A stretch of 17,427 nt of DNA from Ophiosphaerella korrae (lineage: Eukaryota > Ascomycota > Dothideomycetes > Pleosporales > Phaeosphaeriaceae). The position numbers and the translations under genes were made by a program. Numbering within the stretch: the stretch's first letter is position 1; every line of letters starts with the position of its first letter. Below are positions 1-8,763 of the stretch, one piece after another. Location of the stretch: the NCBI GenBank assembly GCA_028456385.1, contig JALNQF010000669.1, forward strand, positions 1-17,427, in the 5' to 3' direction. The notes beneath the pieces were generated by a model, which did no database searches, was not told where the DNA came from, and saw only the letters and a program-made list of their open reading frames with translations.

Positions 1-141
1 CTACTACTACTACCTAATAGGTATTATTAGTTAATTAGAGCCTTTTTTAAGCTCTAGGAATTTACTCTTTAAAAAGAGGGAGACGTATAAAGGAGTTATC
101 TCTTATATCTTTTATTTTCGCACTAATATTAGTAAGTTTAC
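1..141. other. AT-rich left edge, no gene
   Basis: No coding frame is recognisable. The sequence has the TpA-rich, CpA/TpG-poor look of the whole left arm. At about 124-139 a copy of the 17-bp repeat unit lies in inverted orientation immediately before the direct tandem array, which makes a short palindrome at the outer edge of the inverted-repeat arm. This edge may be the outer boundary of the enclosing element or only a neighbouring repeat. Confidence 0.6.
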
Positions 142-226
142 AACTTACTAATATTATAAACTTACTAATATTACAAACTTACTAACATCGCAAACTTACT
201 AATATTACGAACTTACTAATATTTAA
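142..226. repeat. 17-bp tandem repeat, five units
   Basis: Five consecutive units of the form AACTTACTAATATTAYR run from 142 with an exact 17-bp period; the third unit has ACATCG in place of ATATTA. The differences between units are mostly C/T and G/A transitions, as expected from RIP. Two units of the same repeat are visible in opposite orientation at the right end of the window (about 17400-17427), so the array is part of the inverted-repeat arm. Confidence 0.9.
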
Positions 227-370
227 CTACCTTTCTACTTTTAGTTAGCGCTTAGTAAGCTACTAGGTATATATACCTAGTACTTACTTAGATAGCTTTA
301 TCTACTATTTACTCTTTTTAGTTAATTATTAAAACTACCTTATTAAGTTATCTTACGTAAAGTCTACTTT
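142..370 (+). repeat. Left arm of a long inverted repeat
   Basis: Read as reverse complement, the last bases of the window (17351-17427) followed by 16755-16855 match about 195-370 here nearly base for base. The differences seen are mostly transitions plus a single base or so. The match includes the palindromic core AGGTATATATACCT at 265-278. The right copy is interrupted by a MITE. The two arms point in opposite directions about 17 kb apart. They could be terminal inverted repeats of one large element, or two independent inverted copies of a repeat family. Similarity is not obvious further inward than about 370. Confidence 0.85.
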
Positions 371-689
371 ACACTTTTAAAGAGTATATTACTTATATTT
401 AAAGAGTACTTTTTAGGAGTAGAATAATTATTCTTTTAGCTCTTAGTAAGTAAGATTATATAAAGAGATTCTAATCTATATTTTTAAAGTACTAAGCTTA
501 TAACTATAATAGAAAATAGAAGTGTAAAGAATAATCTTTATATAAGTAAGAAGTTAATTAAACTACTATCTAAGTATAAAGCTAAGTATAATTAACTCTA
601 TATACTTAAAGATTAGTAAAACTAATAATCTAGTACCTAATTACTTTAATAAGTAATTTTAGGATTGTATAATCCTCTCCTTAGTACTA
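371..689 (+). other. RIP-degraded sequence, probably upstream copia pol
   Basis: No intact frame is present. The stretch directly precedes recognisable Ty1/copia RNase H sequence in the same orientation. Around 560-620 a reading with Leu-Ser-Lys-Tyr and Tyr-Ile-Leu-Lys resembles the end of a copia reverse transcriptase, but this is weak. The 5' part of the copia element (5' LTR, gag, integrase, most of RT) is missing, so the element is truncated at or near the inner edge of the inverted-repeat arm. Confidence 0.4.
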
Positions 690-961
690 TTTTCCTACTA
701 CAATAATTTACTAATAATATAGTAGATAGAAAGAGCTCTTAAAGATATATAATTAAGCTTTTTAATAGGCTAATTATATAAAAAGTAAATAAGTAAGATA
801 CTATTATAACGTTTATAATAGAAGCTAAACTACTAGCTCTATTATAAGTAGCTAAAGAAGTAATATTTATATTAAGATTACTAGATAAACTCTAGATAAA
901 GCTACTAATACAGTATATTACTATTTAATACAATAATACGTAAATAATTTAACTAATTACT
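690..961 (+). pseudogene. Ty1/copia pol fragment, RNase H part 1 (RIP-mutated)
   Basis: In one frame (codons at 725, 956 and so on) the sequence reads DRKSS at 725-739, then a Tyr-Ile-Ile-Lys-Leu-Phe block, then IEA-LLAL and AKEVIF-LRLLDKL. After that comes a YNNT block in the position of the copia RNase H CDN motif (Cys to Tyr, Asp to Asn by transition). TAG/TAA stand where Gln, Trp and Arg are expected. These are hallmarks of the C-terminal RNase H domain of copia polyproteins. The frame ends at ATT ACT (956-961), where an LTR is inserted, and resumes in the same frame at 8180. RIP is heavy here and light in the right half. Confidence 0.8.
957..961. repeat. Target-site duplication TTACT, left copy
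   Basis: TTACT at 957-961 directly precedes a TG dinucleotide, and TTACT recurs at 8181-8185 directly after CA. The two copies bracket the split solo LTR (962-8180 including the nested chromovirus). Removing one copy and everything between joins the copia RNase H frame exactly. Confidence 0.85.
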
Positions 962-998
962 TGTTATAGGTACTTTTCTATACAACCCTCGGCTAGCC
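962..998 (+). mobile_element. Solo-type LTR, left piece
   Basis: This 37-bp piece begins TGTTATAGG directly after the TTACT duplication and ends at the chromovirus. Its other part is 8044-8180, which ends GGCCTCACA before the second TTACT. Together they form a TG...CA LTR of about 170 bp, split by the chromovirus. No internal region of the parent element is present, so it is best read as a solo LTR left by LTR-LTR recombination. The parent family is not recognised. Confidence 0.7.
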
Positions 999-1446
999 TA
1001 TTACGAGTATAATAAGGGAAATCGAGATAGAACTAATTAGCCCTAACTTAAGCGCTAACAAAGTATAGGACGAGTAGAGTAATAAGCTTAATTAGGAAAC
1101 TACCTATAACTAGGATATATAATATAATCCCTTAATCTATAGAGTATATAGACAAGAATTAATTATAGATTAATAGATTACTAATCTATTAATCTATAGT
1201 CGCTAAGACTAGATACAAGTAATAGATTAATAGATTACTATAAGTATATAGTTAGTAGCGATACGCGTTATTAGGATAGTATTAGTAATTTAATTATTAA
1301 CTAAGCGTAATAATACTTGATAGTTGCAAAATATCTTCTATTATTTATAGCCTATTACTAATTACTATATAAGCTTTTGTTATTAACCCTTAATCTACTA
1401 ATACTCTAAATAGGTTATTAGGAGTTAACCCTAGTAACCTATTACA
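999..1446 (+). repeat. 5' LTR of the chromovirus (448 bp)
   Basis: Aligns over its full length with 7653-8043. It begins TATTACGAG, where the 3' LTR has TGTTACGAG (TG to TA transition), and ends CTATTACA, where the 3' LTR has CCGTTACA. Most differences are C-to-T or G-to-A in this copy, so it is far more RIP-mutated than the 3' LTR. It has 57 bp (1184-1240) absent from the 3' LTR, bounded by direct repeats of about 17 bp, and a perfect 17+1+17 palindrome at 1164-1198. No primer-binding site could be assigned just downstream. Confidence 0.95.
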
Positions 1447-1499
1447 CCTTACTAATCTTATTATTACGAGAAGCAAAGCATAAGTAGTATATAGTTTAA

Positions 1500-2640
1500 G
1501 CTAATATAATAGTAGAAAGTTTAATAAAGAAAGGAGTTAAGGTACCTATAAGTAGCTATAAGTTAGACAACACTATATAGAAAGTAATTAAGGACTACCT
1601 AAACAACTTAATCTCTAAGAAAGAAGATATAAAGCTCGTAATTAATGTACTAGAGATATAAAACAAAGACCTACAAGACTATATTAAATAGAATAAACTT
1701 TAGATTAAAGCTATTATAAATAGATAGAACTAAATAGAACAAATTACCTAGAGACTAGAAATAAGCGCAATAAAGAAACTACCTAAGATACTAGTACTTA
1801 AGAAGTTTAATAAAATAGGAGAAAAACTAAAACCTTTTATAGCTTTAGTATAACTTTAGATTAATATATAAGTACTCTACTTTAATATAGAAGATAAAAA
1901 GGTAGTGTATATAGAAATATACCTTAAAGAGGATATAATAAGATAGTTTAAACCTTACTAGATAGACTATATAATACGTACTCTAAGAATATAGAAAGAT
2001 AAAACAAGAGCTATCTTTAGAAGTTATAAATACTTTATACAACAAATACGAGTAGCGTTTAGAGATATAGATATTACCTAACAAGCTAATAAAAAGCTTA
2101 TAAGGCTTAAGTAATATAAGAGTATTTTAGAATATATATTATAGTTTAAATAACTATCCTAGAATATAAAATAGAATAAGCTATCCCTAATATTAAAATT
2201 TAAATAAGGACTAAGTAAGGAAATCTAATACGAATTAATCTAGATAGATAAACTAAGGACGCTAGAGGCCTTAAAGAAATAAGTAATACAAGTATACAAT
2301 AACCTTTAAAAGTAAAAGATAAACAAATATTAGAGAAAACCTAATAACTATAATAGAGGAGACCCTATAATCCTTAACGCAAACAAGGATAGAAAGAAAA
2401 AGAAGAATAAAGACTTTACGTGCTTTAACTATAGTAAAAAAGGCTACTACGTAAAGGATTACTAATTATAGAAAAAGAAAGATATAGTATACTATAAATG
2501 TAGAAAACTAAGACACTTTGTAAAGAATTGTAAAAGTAAAGACTCTAAGAAAGAAACCTAGTTAAAAATAACTAAAAATAAGAAGGAAGTACTAAAAGTA
2601 GAAGCTAAACCTTAGAAGAAAGTAGCTAGGAGTAAGGAAT
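1500..2640 (+). pseudogene. gag: gag of the chromovirus, with two CCHC zinc knuckles
   Basis: Gag is the nucleocapsid/capsid protein of the retrotransposon particle. In frame 3 around 1881-1970 a segment (YLKED, stop for Trp, FKPY) resembles the retrotransposon Gag core. Two zinc knuckles follow. The first, 2421-2462, has only Cys 2421 left of its four ligands: Cys to Tyr at 2430, His to Tyr at 2445 and Cys to Tyr at 2460, each one transition away. The second, 2490-2531, keeps Cys 2499, His 2514 and Cys 2529 and has lost only its first Cys (Tyr at 2490). Basic residues follow, as in nucleocapsid proteins. Stops throughout replace Trp/Gln codons. Exact start and end cannot be fixed. Confidence 0.85.
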
Positions 2641-3700
2641 AGTAATATACAATACTCTATTAGACCTTTTATTATAACAATAACTACTATATATACTATT
2701 CTAGTAAATAGAGAGTAGGATAGTTTTTATATAAGAATAAAGTAGTAGTAATAAAAAAAGATTAAATAAAAGTATAGCTTAAAGAAATAACCTATATAAT
2801 AGACCTACTAATAGAAGATTTAAAGGAAGAAGAAGAGCTTCTAGTACTATTAACCCTTGCTAAGAGAATAGTAGAAAATAAGAAGACTACTAAGGTTGTT
2901 TCTAAAGAACTAAGAAACAACAAGAGAAAAGTTAATATAAGAGGTATAGATTATACCTAGTTAGATATATATAGTTACTATAGCTATATAATAATAGATA
3001 TAGTAGAATAAAGGTAAGAATAGTAATTCGTTTAGAAATACTTACTAGTTATAAGTATAGAGGAAGCGTACAAAGACTAAAAAGAACGTAATCCTAAGAA
3101 TATAAAGTTTATAGTATTCTAAAAGTAGATAAAGTAATATATAGTTATAGTAGAAAGAATACTTATATAGAAAGAATAGTAGTACTTTATAAGAAAGACG
3201 TAATAGATTAATAAAGCCTATATACTAAGAGTACTAATAGTATACTATATCCTAATAGAAGAAATACCTAGTAAAAATAAATACTAGAAAGGGGACGATA
3301 AAATAATAAATCTAGAATATCTAGCACATTTTAAAGTATTATAGCTATTATACCTAGATAAGAATTATATTATATATAGGAACCCTAAAGTAAATAACTA
3401 TATATAGCTAATAAGAAGAAAAGGCTACAACTATACAAAAGTAATTCTATTAGAAGATATTATAAGATAGGAAATAATACTAAAAGAAGGATATATAGTA
3501 GTAAAGCTAAGACTAAAACTATCTAAGAAATACGTTTTAAGAAGACTATAGTATAAATACACGTATAATAAATATCCTAAGTACAAGGAATATAAACTTA
3601 AAATAGAGTAATAGCTCTAGAAAGATAGATAATTTACAAAAACGCCTAAGTAAGAATAGCTAGAAGGTATAAGAGGCCTATATATTACAAAAATAGGTAT
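2641..3700 (+). pseudogene. gag-pol linker region of the chromovirus
   Basis: About 1 kb of RIP-mutated, coding-like sequence in the same orientation, between the zinc knuckles and the protease. It is rich in Lys/Glu-type codons and stop codons that could derive from Trp/Gln. No named domain could be recognised. It most likely belongs to the C-terminal part of gag or the N-terminal part of pol, since this gap is long compared with compact Ty3/gypsy elements. Confidence 0.5.
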
Positions 3701-3900
3701 CTTTTAAATAAAAAAAGTATAAGTTATAATTAATAGTAGAGCTATAAAGAACTTTATATCTAAGAAGTTTATAGAAGAATAAGGAATAAGTTATATAATA
3801 AAGAAATACGCTTAATAATTAAGTACAATTAAAGGAAAACTATTCTAAGAACTTATAAAGTTTAAGATAATACCCTCTATATTAGAGCTAAAAGAGTTAA
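3701..3900 (+). pseudogene. Aspartic protease domain of the chromovirus
   Basis: In frame 1, codons from 3724 read Val-Ile-Ile-Asn-Ser-Arg-Ala-Ile-Lys-Asn-Phe-Ile-Ser. This matches the retropepsin active-site region D-S/T-G-A followed by N-F-I, with the catalytic Asp changed to Asn (codon 3733) and Gly to Arg (codon 3739), both single G-to-A transitions. The protease would process the Gag-Pol polyprotein. The frame differs from that of the zinc knuckles and the reverse transcriptase (both frame 3). The element may use a programmed frameshift, or indels may have accumulated; the sequence does not decide. Confidence 0.75.
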
Positions 3901-4259
3901 TAATTAAAAACATAGTTATAGATATAACAACGATTAATAATAAATAAGATATAATCCTAAGGATACTATAGTTATAGATAGCTAACCTAAGAATTAATTA
4001 AAGAATAGAGAAAATTAGTTACCTTAGAAAAGATATATTAAAAGCTAACATAAAAATAAATAAAGGAGAATTCCTAAATAAATATAAGAAATAGGAAAAA
4101 TAGCTTATAGAACCTAAAGACTACCTTCTAGAATATTAACTATAGGACTTAGTAATAGACCTAGAAAAAGGAAAAGACGTAGGTTAGAGCCTAGTCTACT
4201 AGAAAATAGAAGAAGAGTCTAAAATTAAACGAGTATTTATGCAAAATACAATATAGAAA

Positions 4260-4970
4260 GAATAGATATAAGAATCTTATTCCTTAGTAGTATATAGACT
4301 TATATTTGTAGACAAAAAAAGGATAGAAGAAAAAAGACCTTGCGTAGACTTTAGGAAAACAAACGCAATTATAAGGAAGAACTAATACTCTTTACTATAA
4401 ATAGATATAATATAAGATAAGCTATAGAAAGCGAAGATCTTTACACAACTAGATATCTAGAACGCCTACTACTAGATTAGAATTAAAGAAGGAGATAAAT
4501 AGAAAATAGTATTTAGAATATAATACAAACTACTAGAATATATAGTTATACTCTTTAGATTAATAAATATACTAGTAGTATTCTAAGAGAAATTTAATAT
4601 AGTACTAAAAGAGTACTTAGACGTATTTATATTTATATACCTAGACAATATCCTTATATTTTTAGAAATAGAGGAAGAATATATATAACATATATATAAG
4701 GTACTAGAACAACTAGTAGAAAACAAGATATTCCCTAAAATAAGAAAATGCGAATTTTATACAAAGGAAATAGATTTCTTTAGATTTATTATTAAACTAG
4801 GAAAAATTAAGATTAACCTAAAAAGGATTAAATTAATTAAAGAATAGCTAATACTAAAGAACTTATAAGAGGTACAACAATTCTATATACTAGTAAACTT
4901 TTATAGAAAGTTAATAGTAAGATAGTCTAAAGATATAGAACTAATTACTAGACTTATAAAAAAAGGATAC
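4260..4970 (+). pseudogene. Reverse transcriptase domain of the chromovirus
   Basis: In frame 3, RPCVDFRK is intact at 4335-4358, followed by Asn-Ala-Ile. From 4440 the sequence reads Phe-Thr-Gln-Leu-Asp-Ile, a stop for a basic or Trp residue, Asn-Ala-Tyr-Tyr, a stop for Gln, and IRIKEGD; this is the palm motif with the first catalytic Asp. The active-site box at 4638-4649 reads YLDN instead of YLDD, a G-to-A change that removes a catalytic aspartate. The frame is then lost at a run of seven A (4968-4974): with six A it would continue directly into the RNase H frame. The enzyme is certainly inactive. Confidence 0.92.
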
Positions 4971-4974
4971 GCTA

Positions 4975-6942
4975 TTTAAATAGATAAAGGAATATAAAGA
5001 AGTATTTAACTAGATTAAAAAGAAGTTTATAGAAAACCTAGTTATTAGAATATATAACCTAGACCTACTAGTAATAGTAAAAATAGACGCGTCTAATTTA
5101 GTCTACAGAATAGCACTAATATAGGAAGACCTAAAAACTAAGTAAGAATATTTAGTTAAGTATTTCTCTAAGAAAATAAAGCTAGTAGAACTTAACTACT
5201 TAATTTATAATAAGAAGATACTAGTAATCTATAAAGTATTTAAATAATAGAGAGTATATCTATAAAGAGTAAAGTATAGAATAAAAGTCTATATAGACTA
5301 CAAGAATCTTATAGGATTTATAATAAATAAAGAATTATTATAATAATATACAAGATAGTAGAAATACCTATTAACGTTTAACTTTAAAGTTATATATATA
5401 AAAGGAAAAGACAATTAGTTTCTAGACGCCTTAAGTAGAAAGCTAGACTTATAAGAAAAAGTACACGCTACTAGTATAGTTCTAGTTAAGAATAAAAAAG
5501 GATACCTAGTTATAAATAAACTTAAGGTAGCTACAACACTTAAAAGAGTAAGTAATAAACTAGACAAATAGATTAAGAATAAAATAATAAAGGCCTCTAA
5601 AGAAATAAAGAAACTTAAAATCTAAGAAGTAATAGTAAAAGTGTATAGAAGAATATACGTCCTAAAGAAAATACAAAGAGAGTTTATATAACAATTCTAT
5701 AAACTACTAGTATATAGATACTAAGGAATTAAAAAAATACTAGATAGGCTTTTAAGAGATTACTACATACTAAAAGTAAGATAACTAGTAATAGAAGTAC
5801 TATAAGATTATATAGAATATTATAGAAACAAGTATAATAGATATATACTATATAGAATATTATAGCTAGTTAAAGTACTAGAACGCCTCTAGAGAGTTAT
5901 TATAATAGACATTATTACGAAGTTACCTAAGTTAAAGGACCTAATATTAGGAGTTAAGTATAATAGAATCTTGATAATAGTAGATAAACTTATAAAATAC
6001 TTATATTTTAGACTATATAAAGAAAAAAGTAGAATAGAGGTTACTATATACTAGGTCCTTAGAACTGTAGTTAGCTAATATAGCCTACTAGACAAAATTA
6101 TTATAGATAGAGACGTAAGATTTATATTAAAGATATAGTAGACAATAATAGTATAATTAGAGATACAATATTTAATATTAATAGTATACTATCTACAAAT
6201 AGATAGATAATTAGAATAAATAAATTAGACGGTAGAACAATACTTAAGATACTACCTTAACTATAACTAGAACAATTAGGTATAGTTACTACCTATAGTA
6301 TAGCTAGTATATAATAGTGTAAAGTATATAATAATAGAAGTATTACTTTTCTTTGTAAACTATAGATTTAACCCTAATATATATTAAATACTTAAGAATA
6401 TAGAATCTTAGTCTCTAAAAAGAGAAAATTTTGCAAACAAGATAAAAGAAATATATAACTAACTAAAACAAGACGTAGAATTTCTATATAATTGTATAGC
6501 AAAGTACTATAACAAAAAATATAAAGAAGGACCCTAATTTAGAAAGAGAGAAAAAGTATAGTTAGTCTAAAAAAATATTGAAAGCAAGCGACCTAGTTTA
6601 AAACTAGACTACGTTAAGATAGGACTATACAAGATTAAGAAAGAAGTTACACTAGTTATATTTAAATTAAAGCTACTAAATAAGATAAAGATATACCTAA
6701 CTTTCTACGTAGTACTACTAGAGATAGTACTATAAAACGCAGAACTACTAGTATATAAAGTAGATATATATAGAGAATAAGAGGAATAAAAAGTTAAAAA
6801 AATCCTAGTATACTAGTTTTGTAATAGAAAGAATTACTACTTAGTAGAATAGATAGGAATAGACAAGAGAGGGTAACTATAGGAAGATATATAGAAACTA
6901 GAGAATAACCTTAATTACCTTAAGAAATTAGAGGAGTTCTAA
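4975..6942 (+). pseudogene. RNase H, integrase and chromodomain of the chromovirus
   Basis: A single frame (frame 1) runs without indels from the poly-A tract to TAA at 6940. Around 5080-5115 IDASN-type sequence marks the RT/RNase H junction. The integrase HHCC finger lies at 5713-5823: both His (5713, 5719) and both Cys (5809, 5818) have become Tyr by transition. The core keeps VDKLIKY near 5970, IDRDVRF at 6100-6117, and a block at 6184-6250 ending TVEQYLR that matches the region with the catalytic Glu (codon 6214). From about 6790 to 6925 VKKIL, YYLVE, stop and GID, with an acidic end, resemble a chromodomain that targets insertion to modified chromatin (established for chromoviruses). Confidence 0.9.
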
Positions 6943-7652
6943 AGTTAAAATCCTCTAAACTGCCTTGTAGTAAATAGAGAAGATTTACGTTACTAACGTT
7001 AGATAGAGAGGTAATTAGGACGCTTAACGCAATAGGAGCCTAAGAGGCCCTTACAACATCCTTAAAATCTAGTTTAGCCTCTAAGGTAATAGACTAATTA
7101 ATAGACCTCTTATTATTTAAGGCCTTTGTCTTACAAAGACAAACTAAGTAGGCCTAGTTATTAGATAGGCGCGTCTAATTTTTAAGAAGTTAAGTCTAAT
7201 ATTCCTCTAGTATACGCTAAGAGGCTTCCTATAGCCTCTTACGTTTAATTTTAGCCTCTACAATCTATAATAATAGTTTTTCTTAAGCGTAGTTAACGCC
7301 TCTCCTTGTTATAAATAAGCATAGATGCGCAAATAAGTATTCTTAACTTACACTCTACTAGAGACACAACTAATAGGTTGTAAGACAAACAAGTGTTAGC
7401 ACGTATATACGCTTTATAAGCCTTACTATATTTTAAAGAAAGATATATTAATAGTAGATTTAAAGACTTGTAATAAGAATAAGGAAATATTGTAATACTA
7501 TAACGTAGTATATAATTAGCGAGGGCAAGACGACGATAGGTTAACGAAGTAGGTATTAGAGAAGACGAAGAACTTCGCATTAACAAAGAAATAGGGCTAA
7601 TAACCTTAGCCCCTAGATAGCGAAATAAGAACCCGCTTAAAGGAGGGAATAG
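6943..7652 (+). other. Region between pol and 3' LTR, possibly an extra gene remnant
   Basis: A 710-bp stretch with no named domain. On the plus strand, in frame with codon 7002, it reads as a long helical-looking sequence (for example DREVIRTLNAIGA), interrupted mainly by TAA/TAG where Gln would fit. The minus strand is also readable if TAG is taken for Trp, so the coding strand is ambiguous. A 140-codon open frame on the minus strand at 7293-7715 crosses the polypurine tract into the LTR and is probably chance. RIP weakens from about 7300 rightwards. Confidence 0.4.
7639..7652 (+). promoter_or_regulatory. Polypurine tract (plus-strand primer)
   Basis: AAAGGAGGGAATAG lies immediately before the TGTTACG start of the 3' LTR. 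A purine run at this position primes plus-strand DNA synthesis in LTR retrotransposons (established). It supports the LTR boundary at 7653. Confidence 0.85.
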
Positions 7653-8043
7653 TGTTACGAGTATAATAAGGGAAATCGAGATAGAACTAATTAGCTCTAA
7701 CATAAGCGCTGACAAAGCATAGGACGAGCGGGGTAATAAGCTTAATTAGAAAACTACCTACAACTAGGACACGTAATGTGATCCCTTCATCTATAGAGTG
7801 CACGGACGAGAATTGATTATAGATCAACAGATTACTATGAGTATATAGTTAGTAGCGATGCGCGTCGTTAGGATGGCATCGGCAATTCAATTATTAACTA
7901 AGAGCGACAATACTCGACAGTTGCGAAACATCTTCTATTGTTTATAGCCTATTGCTGATTACTACACGAGCTTTTGTCATCAACCCTTAATCCACTAACA
8001 CCCCAAACAGGTCATTAGGAGTCGACCCTGGTGACCCGTTACA
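7653..8043 (+). repeat. 3' LTR of the chromovirus (391 bp)
   Basis: Begins TGTTACG and ends CGTTACA, with the expected TG...CA ends. It matches 999-1446 but keeps many CA, TG and CG dinucleotides that are TA in the 5' copy, especially after about 7705. This copy is therefore close to the pre-RIP state, and it lacks the 57-bp segment of the 5' LTR. The RIP boundary of the left arm runs through its first 100 bp. Confidence 0.95.
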
Positions 8044-8180
8044 CGGCCATAGGCCGGCCCTAGGCCTACTACGAGTATCCCTAGTATATATATACTATTC
8101 TATGCCTAGCATGCCTATTCGGCATACTGTACCTCTTTTGGGGTCACGTTTGGTCTGGTGGCACAGAGCCCGGCCTCACA
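8044..8180 (+). mobile_element. Solo-type LTR, right piece
   Basis: This GC-richer, non-RIP piece starts with CGGCC (probable duplication made by the chromovirus), contains GGCCGGCC-type palindromes, and ends GGCCTCACA directly before TTACT. It completes the LTR that begins at 962. The parent family is not recognised and no coding sequence is present. Confidence 0.7.
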
Positions 8181-8491
8181 TTACTAAAGAACTAGCTAAG
8201 CTTTAGACTAAACTACGGCACGTAGATATCTACAACTATTAGCTACGGCAAGAAGTATTAGCTAGCCGAATTCAAGTCAAATATACTCTATCTACAGAGA
8301 TAACAGCTAATAGCTTTACGAAGACTCTGCCGCACAACAAGTAGGAGCATTTCCTTACTTAGCTTAGACTTGTAGAGATAAAGGGACAGCAAGCAGCACA
8401 CGAAGCTCTACTTGACAAAATCCAAGCTTAACTCGACAATATACATCTTAGTCTAGCTCGACAAGGGTGCCAAGCTAAAGGGGTGTGTTAG
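8181..8491 (+). pseudogene. Ty1/copia pol fragment, RNase H part 2 and C-terminus
   Basis: In the frame of the left fragment this reads Thr-Lys-Glu-Leu-Ala-Lys-Leu, stop for Gln, then TKLRHVDIYNY, stop for Trp, LRQEV, further on ANSFTKTLPHNK. This matches the conserved TKHIDIRYH, IREKV and ADIFTKPL blocks at the end of copia RNase H (established family pattern). A C-terminal tail runs to TAG at 8489. The in-frame stops (8201, 8249, 8351, 8369 and 8429) are each one transition from Gln or Trp. RIP is much lighter than in part 1. TTACT at 8181-8185 is the second copy of the target duplication. Confidence 0.88.
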
Positions 8492-8595
8492 ATTAGAGGC
8501 ATATATATATATATATATATATAGCTCTCCAGCTATAGACAATATCGGAACAATTCGGAGAGTTATAAGTATACATCTACAATGTAATACTAACA
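8486..8595 (+). repeat. Probable 3' LTR of the copia element, with (AT)11
   Basis: The copia frame ends in a purine tract (AAAGGGGTG, 8477-8485) followed at once by TGTTAGATTAG. The sequence closes with ACTAACA at 8589-8595, giving short inverted ends TGTTAG/CTAACA and a 110-bp LTR. A dinucleotide (AT)11 run sits at 8501-8523. No second LTR is available for comparison because the 5' half of the element is missing, so the right end is inferred from the inverted ends alone. Confidence 0.65.
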
Positions 8596-8763
8596 ATAGC
8601 AGAGTTAGTATACAATGACGTTTAGGGCATGTACATAAAGAGATTTCCATAACTTATTATAGAAAAAATACAACTGTTTCTTCCCAATCTTTTATCACGG
8701 ATATTTATCGCATAGTTACACGGATTTGAGTTACTATCGAAACCTACTTCAAATCTGACAACA
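8596..8763 (+). promoter_or_regulatory. Presumed promoter and 5' leader of the JmjC gene
   Basis: These 168 bp separate the copia LTR from the JmjC start codon. A pyrimidine-rich stretch at 8672-8694 (CTGTTTCTTCCC and CTTTT runs) is of the kind often found near fungal transcription starts; no clear TATA box is seen. The start codon context is ACAACAATGC. Short upstream ATGs occur near 8614 and 8629. The LTR could supply part of the promoter, which is an inference from position only. Confidence 0.4.

Larger units (their letters stand above)
999..8043 (+). mobile_element. Ty3/gypsy chromovirus LTR retrotransposon, RIP-inactivated
   Basis: A full-length 7.0-kb element with two LTRs (999-1446 and 7653-8043), a polypurine tract before the 3' LTR, and in order: gag with two zinc knuckles, aspartic protease, reverse transcriptase, RNase H, integrase with HHCC and DDE-type core, and a C-terminal chromodomain-like segment. 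The domain order (integrase after RNase H) and the chromodomain place it among Ty3/gypsy chromoviruses (established family knowledge). All domains carry stop codons and transition changes at key residues, so it is dead. It lies inside a solo LTR that lies inside a copia element. The possible 5-bp duplication is TAGCC (994-998) and CGGCC (8044-8048), differing by two transitions. Confidence 0.95.

Noticed and set aside
142..226. Tandem array considered as a CRISPR-like array
   Set aside because: Units are directly adjacent with no spacers, and the context is a fungal transposon region.
142..226. Tandem array considered as telomeric or subtelomeric repeat
   Set aside because: The 17-bp unit does not resemble the TTAGGG fungal telomere repeat, and it recurs inverted at the other end of the window.
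1447..1480. Primer-binding site after the 5' LTR
   Set aside because: The sequence is too heavily RIP-mutated to match a specific tRNA 3' end with confidence.
7293..7715. 140-codon open frame on the minus strand
   Set aside because: It crosses the polypurine tract and the LTR boundary, has a low-complexity Ser/Leu/Ile composition and lies antisense in RIP-mutated DNA. Probably a chance opening.
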